This document shows, piece by piece, positions 23,040 through 35,049 of a stretch of DNA of 64,000 nt. How positions within the stretch are numbered: the stretch's first letter is position 1; every line of letters starts with the position of its first letter. A program made the translations under genes and the position numbers. The stretch is from Akebia trifoliata (Eukaryota > Streptophyta > Magnoliopsida > Ranunculales > Lardizabalaceae): positions 10,063,639 to 10,127,638 of the forward strand of contig CM030717.1 of the NCBI GenBank assembly GCA_017979445.1, in the 5' to 3' direction. The notes beneath the pieces are model-generated. The model saw nothing but the letters and a program-made list of their open reading frames with translations. It was not told where the DNA came from and did no database searches.

Positions 23040-23400
23040 GCTTTTCTTAACTATAAAGGTCACTCTACCTGAGTTCTATTCTAGACTCAGGGGAGCTGAC
23101 ACGTGGGATCTCAATTGGGATCATTCATCGGTCGAAAGAGTTATACTACCTCTTTAATATTACGAGGGAAAGTCCTAATTAATTAAATGATTGATTAAAG
23201 AAACATCTAAAAGTGGGGACTCTATCTCATTCTCTATAAAAGGGGCACACCCATTCCAAGCAAAGGTACACAAAAATTCTACACTAGATCTCTACTAAAA
23301 TTGTTCTGTGGACTAATTTGGGTATTAGAAGCTCTGTTAAAAAAATTGTTGTATCCAATGGGTAGAGTTCATCAAAATCAATGGCTTTGAATTCTACTAT
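23040..23400 (+). repeat. Probable LTR remnant with promoter
   Basis: TCTATAAAAGGGGCACACCC at about 23240-23260 is a strong TATA-like box. It is followed by a short AAAGGTACACAAAAATTC tract and GGACTAATTTGGGTATTAGA, the arrangement of plant Gypsy-type LTR promoters. The paired LTR, primer-binding site and polyprotein are not seen. A solo LTR or fragment is the best guess. Diverged direct repeats follow at 23490-23760. Confidence 0.35.
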
Positions 23401-24292
23401 CTATCAAAGAATTTGGATCAAACAACTTCTTGGACTGGTATTGCGAGCAATGCCTTAAAGAGTGGAGTTTCAAATTCAACACACTTTATATCGCACTAAT
23501 TTACAGCAATGTCGCATGATTTGAGTGGCCAATGTAGATTAAGTTTGAATGACTCCATCTTGAATTATTAGCCCAATCATACAATTTAGAATCATCTTCT
23601 TATAAAATGTTTGTAGTTAAGGAGTGGAGTTTTAAAGTCAATATTTATCCACTAATTCAAAATTTCATCACATGATCTCAAGGACCACTGGATAAGTTTG
23701 AAATTGGACTCCCAAAAATAAAAGGGTATCTTGACTTCATCTTGAAATATTAATGCCAGGGAAATTGGGGTAAAATTTAACATTATTTGTCATCTTCCTT
23801 GACAATAAGTCATCGTTTTTGACCGTTAGGTTATCTAGCAATGATTTTAAATTATTAATTTTAAATGATTGTTATGACCTTTGACTACATGGAATACAAA
23901 AAATATTATTTTCTTAATTTTTTAATAAAAATATATGATTAAAACAAAATAAATTTATGCTTATCTTCTTCCTCGATCCATTCAAATCAACTTTCATTCA
24001 CTCTTTTTCAACCACTTCATACTTTCTTTTTTCTTCAAATTTCCTCACTCCATTGTTTTGTTCTCATCTTTCTCCATTTCTTCTCATTTTTTTTTTAACT
24101 TCATCTTTTAGTTCGATAATGGCTGGAAATCAAATTCAACTTAACACATGTCCCAATAAATCGTGAGAGTCCATTGGTTATGTGTTTGATACCTAATATG
24201 AGTAATATTTTCTTGCCACCCGCGAGGGCGATGCATTGGCCCACAAAAAAAAAACCCTTAACACATGTCTTGCTAATTATTATTCTCGCCAC

Positions 24293-24642
24293 CAGGAGCA
24301 GATCTAGTAAGGAGCTGGTGGGGGCAATTGCCCCCACAGAACTTTGAGAAAACCCTATATTTTTAATTAATTACATGTCCCATTTGTCCCTAGTCCCTCA
24401 CCTGTATCCCCATTTGCCACCACACCTTCACTTCCGTCCAATTTTTGTACCCCCCTTTCAATTTTTTATTAATGATATCAGGCATTCTCATATACTAATT
24501 GAAAATGACCTAACTATCCTTTTCTTCAACTTCTAATAAAAAAATTCTAAATTTCTCTTTAAAATCATTTGTCAAGTTCTTTAACTATACAATTAACCAT
24601 AGCTTGCCCCACTATAAGAAAATCCTAGCTCTTGCTCGTCAG
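24293..24642. mobile_element. Probable MITE with a perfect 20-nt palindrome
   Basis: CAGGAGCAGATCTAG at the left pairs imperfectly with CTAGCTCTTGCTCGTCAG at the right, with TTGCCCC inverted inside each end. GTGGGGGCAATTGCCCCCAC at 24318-24337 is a perfect palindrome. Ends of the CTGGCTCTGCCCCTA kind, also seen at about 4840-4853, are common in plant DNA elements. The superfamily is unsure. Confidence 0.5.
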
Positions 24643-24649
24643 GTTTAGG

Positions 24650-26050
24650 TGATGACCTATACAGATAGGATAACTTTGAAATTATTGGACTCCAAAAGAG
24701 TAGGGGATCTGGATCCCATAATGTAAAATTAATTGAAAAACTCTAATTTGATTATATTAATCGAGCTAAAAGTTTTAGTAGGACGCGCCATATATCATCC
24801 GGCTAGTCCCATTCAAACTAATTCCCTTGTCCTTTTTCCTCATTAAAAAATTCCATGGCATTTCTGTAATTTTACTCATAATATCATCATTAGCTTTGGT
24901 CCAAACCCATGTAAAAAATGGTCCATTTATTTCAGTGATGGAGACAACTAATGAATCTGATGAGATCTGATCAAATCGCAGTTCACCATCACTATAATAC
25001 AGCTTGACACTAGGTTGGAAATTAAAATTATAAATTGCAACCTGTGAGGCACGGCAATTAGTATGATGTTGATCATTCCTATCTGTCTTGTGTGTTTGAC
25101 ATTTAACTCCTTGGCCATGATATGTAAAAAATGTAAATCACATTTTTAACTGATTAGTAAAATTAGAATAAAATTTGGCACTACAACACGAAATGAGCTA
25201 GTTCGCAATACAATTGGTATTGGATTCGTGAAATACAACGAACTATGTACTAACCCTCGAACCATTCTAATTCGTTGATTAAATATTGTCATTGGGTTTG
25301 ACCAATCCAACAATGAAGATGCAAAATAAGTTTTTAAGAAACTGTTTTTTTCTTTCTTTTTAATTTTACTTTTTTTAGAATATTTTAACATAAAAATAAT
25401 TATACTTGTAACTTGCATGCTTGGATAATATATGTGTACAAGAAATAAATTCTCTATGCCTACCCCTTACAAATTGGGTTCGTATTCTATGGTGTCGACC
25501 TACGAATATAATTTTGGACCCAAATTTGACTTGAGTTGATTGACAAATCAAGTAATTAAGATAGATTTAGACACTCACTGCCATGTCTTAGTAAATATTT
25601 GACATACCTCTTGTGTTTTCAAATTGATGAAATACTCCCTCCTTAACCTGGATCTTTTCTAATAGATTAATGAAAACTCCTCATCTTCATCCTCTAGCCG
25701 AGTCAATTCTTGATTTTCTTTCAAAATTTTGTCATCTTCAAATTCTTCAACTTCTATGAAAAATTATTTTAATCTATTCAATCCATCAATTTTAACTTTC
25801 CTTTAACACTCCGTAAAAAATCATCTATCTACCTAAAATTCTATTGTGTCCTACTCCCCCACCCCCACTCCTTTTGGCCTTGATGTTTGAAGGTGGTTAT
25901 AGAAAGAATCTTAAGATTAAAAAATTATTATTATTGAAAATAACTGATTTTAGAAAGAAAAATCAAATGATTTTTGGCTATAAATTATTAGATCATTTTT
26001 ACTAGTCTATAAGAGAATACCGAGGTCAAAGGGCATTGTCATTATTTATA
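24650..26050. other. Gene-free intergenic DNA
   Basis: No credible coding region, RNA gene or element end is seen. The minus-strand ORF at 25146-25418 is lysine/serine-rich without a recognisable motif and is probably spurious. Confidence 0.45.
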
Positions 26051-26053
26051 AAA

Positions 26054-26821
26054 AGGAAAATTACTTAAAGGACCTTGGCGGATGGATTTATTTCTAAATT
26101 ATCCCTAAGTTTTACGCAGTAGCTTGATGGGACATTTAGTAAAGAAATTATTTTTTAATGGTCCCTCATTATTGGCAAATTCACCGCTTTTTTTATTTAT
26201 TGTCGAATTCAACACTTTTTTATTTAGTATTGAGTTTTTATAGTTTCTATTGTCAAACTCACCACTATTTACTATCGAGTTCACCACTTTTTATTTATCG
26301 TCGAACTCGATACTGGTAAAACACACCCATTTTCAATTTTTGACTTTTTTCGATTAAAATACATGAAAAGATCGACTAAAACCTTGATATGACGACTTGT
26401 TTAGCTAATTTCAACTCAAAAGAACTATTCTTGATCGATTTTCATTCAAAAATTAATGAAAAAGTAAAATAAATAAATAAAAAAGTAATTTTGTTGCATA
26501 CATCTTCCAAATATTTGAAATTTTTTTAAGAAATGACATTTTCTTCTTTCTTAAATCTTTTCCAATTGAATGAAGTCTCTGAAATTCGATTAAGATATTA
26601 AAAATTTTATTTATTTATTTATTTTTTGTGTGGATAATAACGATGAATTCAAACAGTTAGAACATTCACTTATAAGAAATATGGGAGATGAGGTCTAACG
26701 ACTGTCCTGAAAAAAAAAAAATTACTAAATAAATTTTTAAGAGATCACTCAAAACTTAGAGATTATTTAGAAAAAAAACCCTACATAAAAAAAGAAAAGT
26801 CCTTTGAAGCAAATTTTCCTT
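26054..26821. mobile_element. DNA element with AGGAAAATTACTTAAAGGAC ends
   Basis: The left end AGGAAAATTACTTAAAGGAC pairs with GTCCTTTGAAGCAAATTTTCCT at the right. The interior words (AATGGTCCCTCATTATTGG, then repeated TCACCACTTTTTAT/ATTGTCGAATTC) match the element at 58598-59317. There is no coding capacity. Confidence 0.6.
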
Positions 26822-27128
26822 CAAAAAAATTTAATAAGAAGGCTCAAATATTCACCGAAAGGTAGTGGGCCTCACTAAATCACCCAATGAACAGTAAATA
26901 GCAGAGAAGACAAAAACATCCCAAGCCTAACCTTAGCGATAGGCAGGCTCGGCTCTAATATCACAATCAAGTGGTCAGTGTGATGTAATTCAAGTAGGAC
27001 CCACTAAAGATCTTTTTCAATCAGGGAGGCCAATGAGCCCCACATCTATCTTTCCCGCCTCCTCTAGATTTGATACGGATCACTCGTAGCCGACAGATGA
27101 AGAGGAAAGGCCTCCTTCGCCCAACGCA

Positions 27129-28912
27129 TCTCTTCTCTCTCTCTCTCTCTCTTCTGTTTCTACTGCAGAGGACGCAACCCGAAAACCCCGTCATCTGTGT
27201 TTCCTCTTCTCCCACTTTGGAGAAAACGCATCCGTATTTCGAGAAGTTCTGTGTCTTCTAGTTCTCTCTGCGATGCTTTTCTTTGCTTTTAAGCTACGCC
27301 CAATCATTCTTTAACGATTACGAATTGCAGAAACGTACTGGATCTTCTTCGAGATCGATGAGTTTTGCGTTCAATTCTCCAATGTCGTTAGGTTTGTGTT
27401 CTTTTCTCACAGAAAAATTCTCGTTCATTTTAGTCAAGATTGTTATTTTGATGCGTTTCATACTTAATTTTCTAAATCGGCTCTTTATGTTTTGCTTCTG
27501 ATCATCTGATGATAAGTCTTCATTTTTTCCCTTTTTGGTTAGTAATTAGTAGGTGAAGGCTGGTTTTGAAACAACTTAGCAAGCTTGCACCTTCGATTCT
27601 AATGATAAGTCTTAGATCTATGAGTTTACGAAGTTGAATTTGTAGTTTTGTAGGGAACATGTTCTTTAAGTCTTGAATCTGACAAAAAATTTGTTTGTGT
27701 GTAATTGAATTGGCGATATTGCCGACAATAACCATGAAACATGCCTAAATTGAGTAGGAGAAAGAATAAATTGGTCATTTTCTCCCCAACATAAATTGGT
27801 CATTTTCTCCCCAACCTACCTAGCAAAGATTTCCGTGAAGTTTCATGAACTATTCAGTTCTCTTGTGTTCACTTGGTTTCTACTTTTTTTTTTGTGTGTG
27901 TCAGCTTCTCGTTCTTAAGACCGATCGATATCAAGTTATCAACACTATAGTCCTCATTGTGGAATGACTTTTCATTATTCTTAGTTTATGGTTAGGTTTG
28001 TTTGATCGTGGTTTATAATTGTTACATCTTTATAGAACATAGGTATTTGTAGCCAATTTGTGCATTCAAGTCACCAAATTCGTCCCCAAATCATGGGCTT
28101 TTAGAGAATTAGGTAACTATCTTCAGCATAATACCCATTTATGTGGTTTAACCAACATTACGCATAGTAGTCATGCTTGGTTTCTCCGTAGTGGTAAGAG
28201 ATCAATTTCTTGTTTCTTGAACTTCGAACAAAGGTATTGTACAGCATAGCCTTGAATTAGTTATGATTTGATAACTATTTTAAACCTGGCATGATAAAAG
28301 ATGTACGGCTTTAAGATTTGAGGAATTTGTGCCACTTTAAAATTAATTGAAGCCCATCACAATCTCTGCAACTGGATAAGCGCTCACTGATCATTAGAGA
28401 TAATTGACTGATTATAAACTTCAGTCAGACTTTGGTGTACAAGCATTTAACAGTATTTCGTAGCTTCTCTCATTTTGAGCACATGTGCGATAACCTCTAA
28501 TTGGACATATTACGAACTTGAAGGCTTTAGTTAACCTGTTACCAGCTTGAACATGGTAATTTAAGAAACTCTGCTACCTCAGTCTTCTATTGTTTTCCTT
28601 GTCCCTATATGATGAAATTTCTCTAATTCTTGTGAAGTGGATCTTTTGCATTCTTGCATTAATGTGAACTAGGAAGCATTTGAACTAGCATTTTATGCAA
28701 TTTGTATTGAAAACCTTGAATTTGAATGTTTGTAAAGTCATTACTCATTGAGTAGATGAATTATTGCCTCTTCTTTGCTTCTTCAGCGGCAAACCCCATA
28801 TTTATGTGAATCATATCTGAATGTGAGGTTGACAAGAAATAATTATGAATTTCTTTGCAGGCAAGCTTTGGTAGGAAAGAGATGTAAGTGAACTTTGAGA
28901 GTATTTGGTACC
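27129..28912 (+). promoter_or_regulatory. 5' leader of the DUF3527 gene with intron and uORFs
   Basis: A (CT)n tract at about 27131-27152 lies in the probable first noncoding exon. An inferred 5'-UTR intron runs from GT at 27392 to the TTTGCAG acceptor ending at 28860. When spliced, an ATG at 27358 opens a 15-codon uORF ending TAG at 28872-28874. A minimal start-stop uORF, ATGTAA, follows at 28882-28887, 25 nt before the main ATG at 28913. The exon borders are inferred from splice consensus only. Confidence 0.5.
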
Positions 28913-31900
28913 ATGCCAACGAAGATACTATCAAGCAATGCAGAGGGCGTGGAACCTATCAATTATATGGGATGCCATGCAGATCTCAAAAAGAGTTCAA
29001 GGAATCATCAAACCTCAAGGAATCATCAAACCTCAAGAGCAGCAGCGGAGAAGATCTCATCGCCCCGAGCAAGACAAAGTTTAAAGCTGCGAGAACAGTT
29101 GAAATCTGAAAAGCATATCAATCACTCATATGCTGATCTTCATCATGAAATTAAAAAACAGAATATAGGTGATGGGCTTTTGTCCCCTACTAAATCTTCG
29201 GGGAATCACCAAAAACAATCCGTCAAGAAGAAAGCAACCAAAGATGATGAGCTTGTCAAGTACATGTCTAATTTGCCTTGTTATCTTCAACGTGTGGAGA
29301 GAGGAGAAAACCTCCAAGACAAGGTTTTGAATGTTGGAGTCCTTGATTGGGAGCGTCTCGAAAGATGGAAGTATAACCAAAAACAAATCCCAGGCAGAAG
29401 TAGCATGAATTCAAAGCCCACTAGTAGTACTTCATCTACCTTGCCTAGTGGAAGTGACATCGGCTTTCGGGCTCATCAAAGGAAACAATCCTCCTCATTG
29501 CATTCTCATCTGACCTCATCTTTCAAAGAAAGCCATTCTCGAGGTTTTAAACCCTCTAGAGAAGCTGCTGAAGATCTTCAAGGTTTAAGAACTGCACCTC
29601 AGAGTGTCTTGGCTGGGCAGCAAAAGCTCACTGGAACAGTTCTTCGTGGGGGAAATTATTCGGAGATCAAACCTGAGAAGGGTAAAGGAAAATGTTTAGA
29701 TCCAAACATGATTTTAGAAATGGGAACTTCATCATCAGATACGAAAATTCAGATAGCCTCGTTTTGTCCAAAGGGAAAGACGAAAGGTGCAGAAGGTGAA
29801 TCTACACAGAGAATGACTCAGTTCCAAGAATTTACCCTTCCTGATCAACATTGCCCTGGCAGACGCAAAACCATTGTTCTCCTTTTGCCAAGGGACTCCA
29901 CCAAGATAAGTAGCTCAGGTGTCGTGCAAAAGTCCAAATCCACAACATTAAATGATGGAAGACAAACAGAAAAAAATTATAGGAGCTTTACAAACAGCCT
30001 TCATATTGATGAGGATCAGTTTACGGAACCATATTCTGACATCCCACACTCATGCCCATTGCCTTATAGAGTTGAAACCAGCAAAGATTCAGATGTGAGC
30101 TTACGTAGCTCTGTAGATGCTCATGGTTCAAAAGTTCCATCAGATTCATTGCCAACTGTTCAATCAAAAGAAAAGCAGGCAGAAGAGAACAAGTCAACCG
30201 TAAAGCCCACCTATGTAATGGTAAACAAGCCTTCCAATAGATCAGATTTGAAATCAGCAGTTTCAAAAGGAAAAAAGCCATCATTAAATGATGGAAGACA
30301 AACAGAAAAAAATTATAGGAGCTTTACAAACAGCCTTCATATTGATGAGGACCAGTTTACGGAACCATATTCTGACATCCCACACTCGTGCCCATTGCCT
30401 TGTGGAGTTGAAACCAGCAAAGATTCAGACGTGAGCTCACGTAGCTCTGTAGATGCTCATGGTTCAAAAGTTCCATCAGATGCATTGCCAACTGTTCAAT
30501 CAAAAGAAAAGCAGGCAGAAGAGAACAAGTTAACCATAAAGCCCACCTATGCAATAGTAAACAAGTCTTCCAATGGATCAGATTCGAAAGCGGCAGTTTC
30601 AAAAGGAAAAAATCCATCACATGAACATCGGTCAAGTGTTGGTTTGGGTAGGATAAGCAGAAGTTTCAGTTTTAAAGAGGGTTCAGCATTGCCGCGGTTG
30701 AGCTCAACTTATCTTACTTCGAAGTCTGGCCCAGTGGAATCAGATTCTTGTGGAGATAACTTGAAAAGAGATGCAACAACCACTAATAGCAGAGCCAGGT
30801 CCAGTCCCTTGAGAAGGTTATTGGATCCATTACTGAAGTCCAAGGCAGCTAACCGCCTTAACTCTTCCGAACCATTACAAGATGGATCAACATCAATTCA
30901 TAGGGCCTGCAAGTCGATCGATGGATGGTTAGATTCTTCTGTTCAGCCAGTAAAAAGAAGCTTGGATTTCTCAAGTTGCCGACCAACTGATGCCGATGGT
31001 TCTCATCAGGATGAAGGACACGTGACATCAATGGTGCAAGCTCTTCTACAAGTCACTGTAAGGAATGGACTGCCTTTCTTCACATTCGCAGTTGACAAGA
31101 GCAGTAACATTCTTGAAGCTACAATGAGGAAAATAAATACATCTGGAAAGCATGATTGCAGCTGGATTTACACATTTTGTTGCTTTCACAAAATTAAGAA
31201 AAAGAGTGGAGGGTGGATGCGTCAAGGAAGTAAAGGTAGAAGTCGTGAATATCTTCGTAACGTTGTTGGTCAGATGAAAGTTTCCAGCTCTCAGTGCTCC
31301 TCCAAGTTGACCAGACACAATTCCAAGGATCAATTTATGGTGAGAGAGTTCGTTTTGTTTGGTGTTGAACCAAGACAGACAGATCAGGGAACCCCTGACT
31401 TCCAACCAAATAGTGAACTTGCAGCCATTGTTGTGAAGGTCTCAAAAGTCTTACCAAAGACTGGGTTTCCCGAGTTTTTGTCCGAGGATAGATGTTCTAT
31501 CAACTCAGGAGAAAATCGACAGATTGGGCCTAGTGTAGAAAATGAAAGCTTTCCTAGCACTGTAGTCATACTCCCGAGTGGTGTACATGGCTTGGCAGCT
31601 AATGGAATACCTTCTCCTCTCATCGACCGATGGATATCGGGTGGTTCTTGTGACTGTGGAGGATGGGATCTAGGTTGCAAACTAAGAGTTCTCTCCAATC
31701 AGTATCAATGCAATAAGGATTCTTGTTCATTTGGAGATTCTTGCACCCAAGATCAATTTGATCTTTTTGTTCAGGTTCTCATTACTAATCACTGCCTTTA
31801 TTTCTGTTCTTCATCTTATTTTCCTTTTGTGTGTGTGTGTTGAGTGTTCTGTTATTTAAATTTCCATGTTTCCTTCAATATCTTTTCACAGGGAGGAGCT

Positions 31901-32188
31901 CATGAAAACAGGCTTTCCTTCAGCTTGACCAGTTACAGCAAGGGAATCTACTCTGTTGATTTCAATGCATCAATCTCTTCGCTACAAGCATTCTCCATCT
32001 GTATAGCATTCCTACATAATAGGAACATCACGGATCTTTCCGAAGTGAGTAATCTGTTTCGAGAAATAACATCACAGGAACCTATATCAAAGGAAACTGA
32101 TAGAATAAAGGTTCCCACATGGATTGAAGGCGGAGCCCCTCCAAGCTATGCCTCATTTCCGCCTCTTTCTCCTGTTGGGAGGGCCTAG
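28913..32188 (+). CDS. DUF3527-family protein (two coding exons)
   Basis: The coding exons are 28913-31774 and 31892-32188, with a phase-0 intron (CAG|GTTCTC...TTTTCACAG|GG), giving about 1052 residues. The first ATG is 28913; earlier in-frame codons are TTG and lack an ATG. The N-terminal part is serine/lysine-rich and probably disordered. The C-terminal third has the DUF3527 signature: VRNGLPFFTFAVDKSSNILE, SWIYTFCCFH, FVLFGVEP, then SCDCGGWDLGCKLRVL and a final IEGGAPPSYASFPPLSPVGRA. The family is plant-specific and has no established biochemical role. Two oddities: a 112-residue tandem duplication (29946-30617), and an 18-bp repeat near the N terminus encoding RNHQTS twice. The frame is intact. 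Confidence 0.9.
29946..30617 (+). repeat. 336-bp in-frame tandem duplication inside the DUF3527 gene
   Basis: Two adjacent 336-bp units (about 29946-30281 and 30282-30617) each encode a 112-residue block starting LNDGRQTEKNYRSFTNSLHI and ending near VSKGK(K/N)PS. They differ at few positions (for example PYRVETS against PCGVETS, SLPTVQ against ALPTVQ). High identity implies a recent unequal exchange or local duplication. The number of units could vary between individuals. Confidence 0.92.
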
Positions 32189-33713
32189 TTTCTCAGTAGA
32201 TAATAATTGGGGCCCATTTTCCTGAAAGACGTTCTTTGGAGATCTCCAGTTTGCTAGGTGTTCAGCAACTGACCCCCTCAAACAAGTATAGTTCACCCCT
32301 CAAACAAGTATAGTTCGTGCATGAACGATATCAGTTGTACTTTAATATTAGTTGTACAATCAATATCAGGAATACTCGTATATGGTGGATTTAGTCTTTC
32401 TGTCCAGTATGGGCTTTGCTTTTTATAAGTGTAAAAAGTTTTTTGCAAAGATCTCACACTCTCCTTAGTTACTTTTTTTTTGTTTTTTTTGCTTTGGTTC
32501 TTTATACCCATAAAATCTCAGAGTTGTTGGACAGAATTAGGTAAGTTTCGTCTGATTTTACAGAGAAAAATGAACACACAAGTAGAAAAATAAGCTCTAA
32601 ATGTTGGAGAATAACAAAAAATCATGCATGGAACAATGGTGTAGGTGGATCTCCGACAGAATTAGATAGTTATTTGAATTTTATGGAGAATAGTGAGCAC
32701 AGAATATACAACGAAGCTCTGAATATTGGAGAATAAGAATGGGGCATGCATTGCACATCGGTACAGGTGGTGCATTTGCGGGGGAAGTTCTACATAGATA
32801 ATGAGCATGAATTAGATAACAAAGTTCTGAATATGAGAATGAGAGAATGGGAAGTAGCATACATGGAATAGCTGTACGGGCTGTGCAGATTCTGCTATAA
32901 AGATTCAGGACCAACCATTTCATGGTTTCTATACGCTTTTGTTCAAATGGTCACATATTTGTTTCATATATTTGAATGACATGCTCTATTTATATTTCTT
33001 TCAATGTGTTAAAAAAAAGAGGATTTTTCTAACCTCAAATGATGTGAGGCCCTGAAAATATCTTCCCATCTCAGCTGTTTGTTTGATGCCCTCTTATTAA
33101 ACAAGATTTGAAGCCAAGTATTTTCCAAAAATAAAAATTCATGAAATCACGATTCTACCCATCACATTCAGTCCCCCCAATATCATGATCATGTACACCT
33201 ATCTCCCACATTACAACTAAGCGATAGCTAATAAATCCAAATTCCTCTGCCCTCTTCGAAATGTCTGCATATTCAGAAATAGTTTGCTTTATGTCTTTCT
33301 ATAAGTTGGGTTCCATCGCCCTTTTTTTTTTTTTCCATCATGAATTTTATGAAGAGTCATGCTGGAGTTACATTGAAATTGACATTGACATCGTTTAACG
33401 CATTGGTGTGCATAGAACCATATATGCGTCTCACTAGTATTTTGATGAAAAGCATCTATGATTTTGTACATACAACCTCAGTAGCAATGTGTAAAACAAT
33501 GTCAATTTCAATGTTACTTCAGCATTTTCCTTTTATGAATGAGCTCACGCAATTACCACATTTGGATTTGGTGGACCAAGATCCATTCCTAATTTAATTT
33601 CGAATTTACTACATTCATGGTAGTACTATTATTGATGTTTGGATGGTTATAAAAAATAAAATATTCATGTTTGTAGTTTAATGTTTCAACGTTAATGGCA
33701 TATATATATATAT
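32189..33713. repeat. Intergenic DNA with a degenerate three-copy tandem repeat
   Basis: From about 32525 to 32885 three diverged units of about 120 bp follow each other. Each contains GACAGAATTAG(G/A)TA or GAATTAGATAA, GAGCA(C/T)(A/G), (T/A)CTGAATATTGGAGAATAA-like text and CATGCAT(G/T)G. The start of the stretch is the 3' UTR of the DUF3527 gene. An imperfect inverted pair (ACATTGAAATTGACATTG near 33370 and CAATGTCAATTTCAATGT near 33497) lies further on. No genes are seen. Confidence 0.5.
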
Positions 33714-34107
33714 GGTCAGATTCAAGGGACATATGAGAAAACATATGTAAAAACAATGTAACATTAATAAATTTTCAAAATATGGGTTAGAAATTTCAGA
33801 TTGAGCTGATTTTTTGTCAGGATGATCTCTATGATGGGAAGATCATCCGAAAAAAAAATCAGTCCAATTTGAAACTTCTAACCCCATTAAAAGTGATTTA
33901 GAATGTGGACCGTCAATTTTTTATTAATTTTTGTCAATAATTTGTAAATCACTTTAATGGATTTAGAAGTTTCTGATTGAGCTGATTTTTTGTGAGGATG
34001 ATCTTCTCATCATAGTGACCATCCTTGCAAAAAATCAGCTCAATCCAAAACTTCTAACCCATATTTTGAAAAACCATTGTTTTTTCATATGTCCCTTGAT
34101 CCTGACC
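33714..34107. mobile_element. Mutator-like double-hairpin MITE in TA repeats
   Basis: GGTCAGATTCAAGGGACATA at the left pairs with TATGTCCCTTGATCCTGACC at the right. Two internal hairpins with AGGATGATCT and GCTGATTTTTTGT occupy the centre. It is flanked by (TA)n on both sides, as the 16730 and 60946 copies are. The sequence is diverged from those copies, so it is probably an older subfamily. Confidence 0.75.
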
Positions 34108-34292
34108 CATATATATATATGCTAATGATAATCTGATGCTCTTTTTTCAGACCTCATTGACTTGGCAGTTACAAAACCATAAATCTTTCTCTTGCGTATC
34201 CGAAAGCATAGGATCTAGGGTTCTATGATGGGGGTGTAATGGTGGCGTCAAATTATCACAACTCATATATATATAATGAGTGTCTAGACTCT

Positions 34293-34733
34293 GGATAGGG
34301 TAGGGGTGTCAATGGCAAGTCAAAAATTCAAATCCGAAAATTTCGGATATCAGATTCAAATTCGGATAGTTTTATATATTCGAATCCTCATCGGATACGG
34401 ATTCGGATATTAACCATTCGAATCCATTAATATTCAATCCGAAATAATATATAATATATATTATTTTATTTTATTTATTTTTTATATAAATAATATAATA
34501 TATATTTTTTGATTTGATTTATTTATTATATATACATAGTATAATATATAATAGGCTTTTTTAATAATGAAAAATCAATTGGATAAGGAAAATTTGTAGT
34601 TTTTTTATATATAAATTATTTGAATTCTAATCGGATTCAAATTTAGATAAAGTTTTAGAACATCCGACGGATTCAAATTCGGATATGATTGTATTTGAAT
34701 CAATAAACATCTGTTGACAACCCTAGGATAAGG
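34293..34733. mobile_element. 425-bp nonautonomous hAT element of the 7.3-kb family
   Basis: The element is 34301-34725. It begins TAGGGGTGTCAATGG and ends TGTTGACAACCCTA. The flanks GGATAGGG and GGATAAGG form an 8-bp target duplication with one mismatch. The subterminal CGGAT/ATCCG words match those of the element at 6529. The centre is A+T-rich with no ORF. Confidence 0.85.
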
Positions 34734-34766
34734 TGATCCAATGCTGAACATTTTTATATTTTAAAA

Positions 34767-34983
34767 GAGTATTGATTTTCTAATTCAATCTAATAGAATA
34801 ATTCAAACTCATTGACGTGACATGTGCAAGAACAGTAGATTTTTTCCCTTGCGATACACAACTACGCATGTTTTTGAGGATTTGCAGTTGTATTTCCCAA
34901 GTAAAAAAAATCTGTGTTTCTTGCACATGCCACATCAATGAGTTTTTGAGTTATTTGTCAGATGAGTTAGAAAACCATTACAC
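34767..34983. mobile_element. Small foldback element
   Basis: ACTCATTGACGTGACATGTG followed by CAAGAA on the left is inverted as TTCTTGCACATGCCACATCA followed by ATGAGT on the right. The arms continue outward through TTTTCTAATTCA/TGAGTTAGAAAA. No target duplication is identified. The ORF across it is a palindrome artefact. Confidence 0.55.
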
Positions 34984-35049
34984 CACATGCATGAAAGACA
35001 CCTCCAAATGCATTATATCAAAGCGTAAAGTATGGTGGAACATGTGAGC

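Noticed and set aside
28895..28912. Upstream start of the DUF3527 frame
   Set aside because: The codon at 28895 is TTG. The first ATG in this frame is 28913.
30021..30635. Two similar minus-strand ORFs
   Set aside because: They are antisense shadows of the duplicated 336-bp units of the DUF3527 gene.
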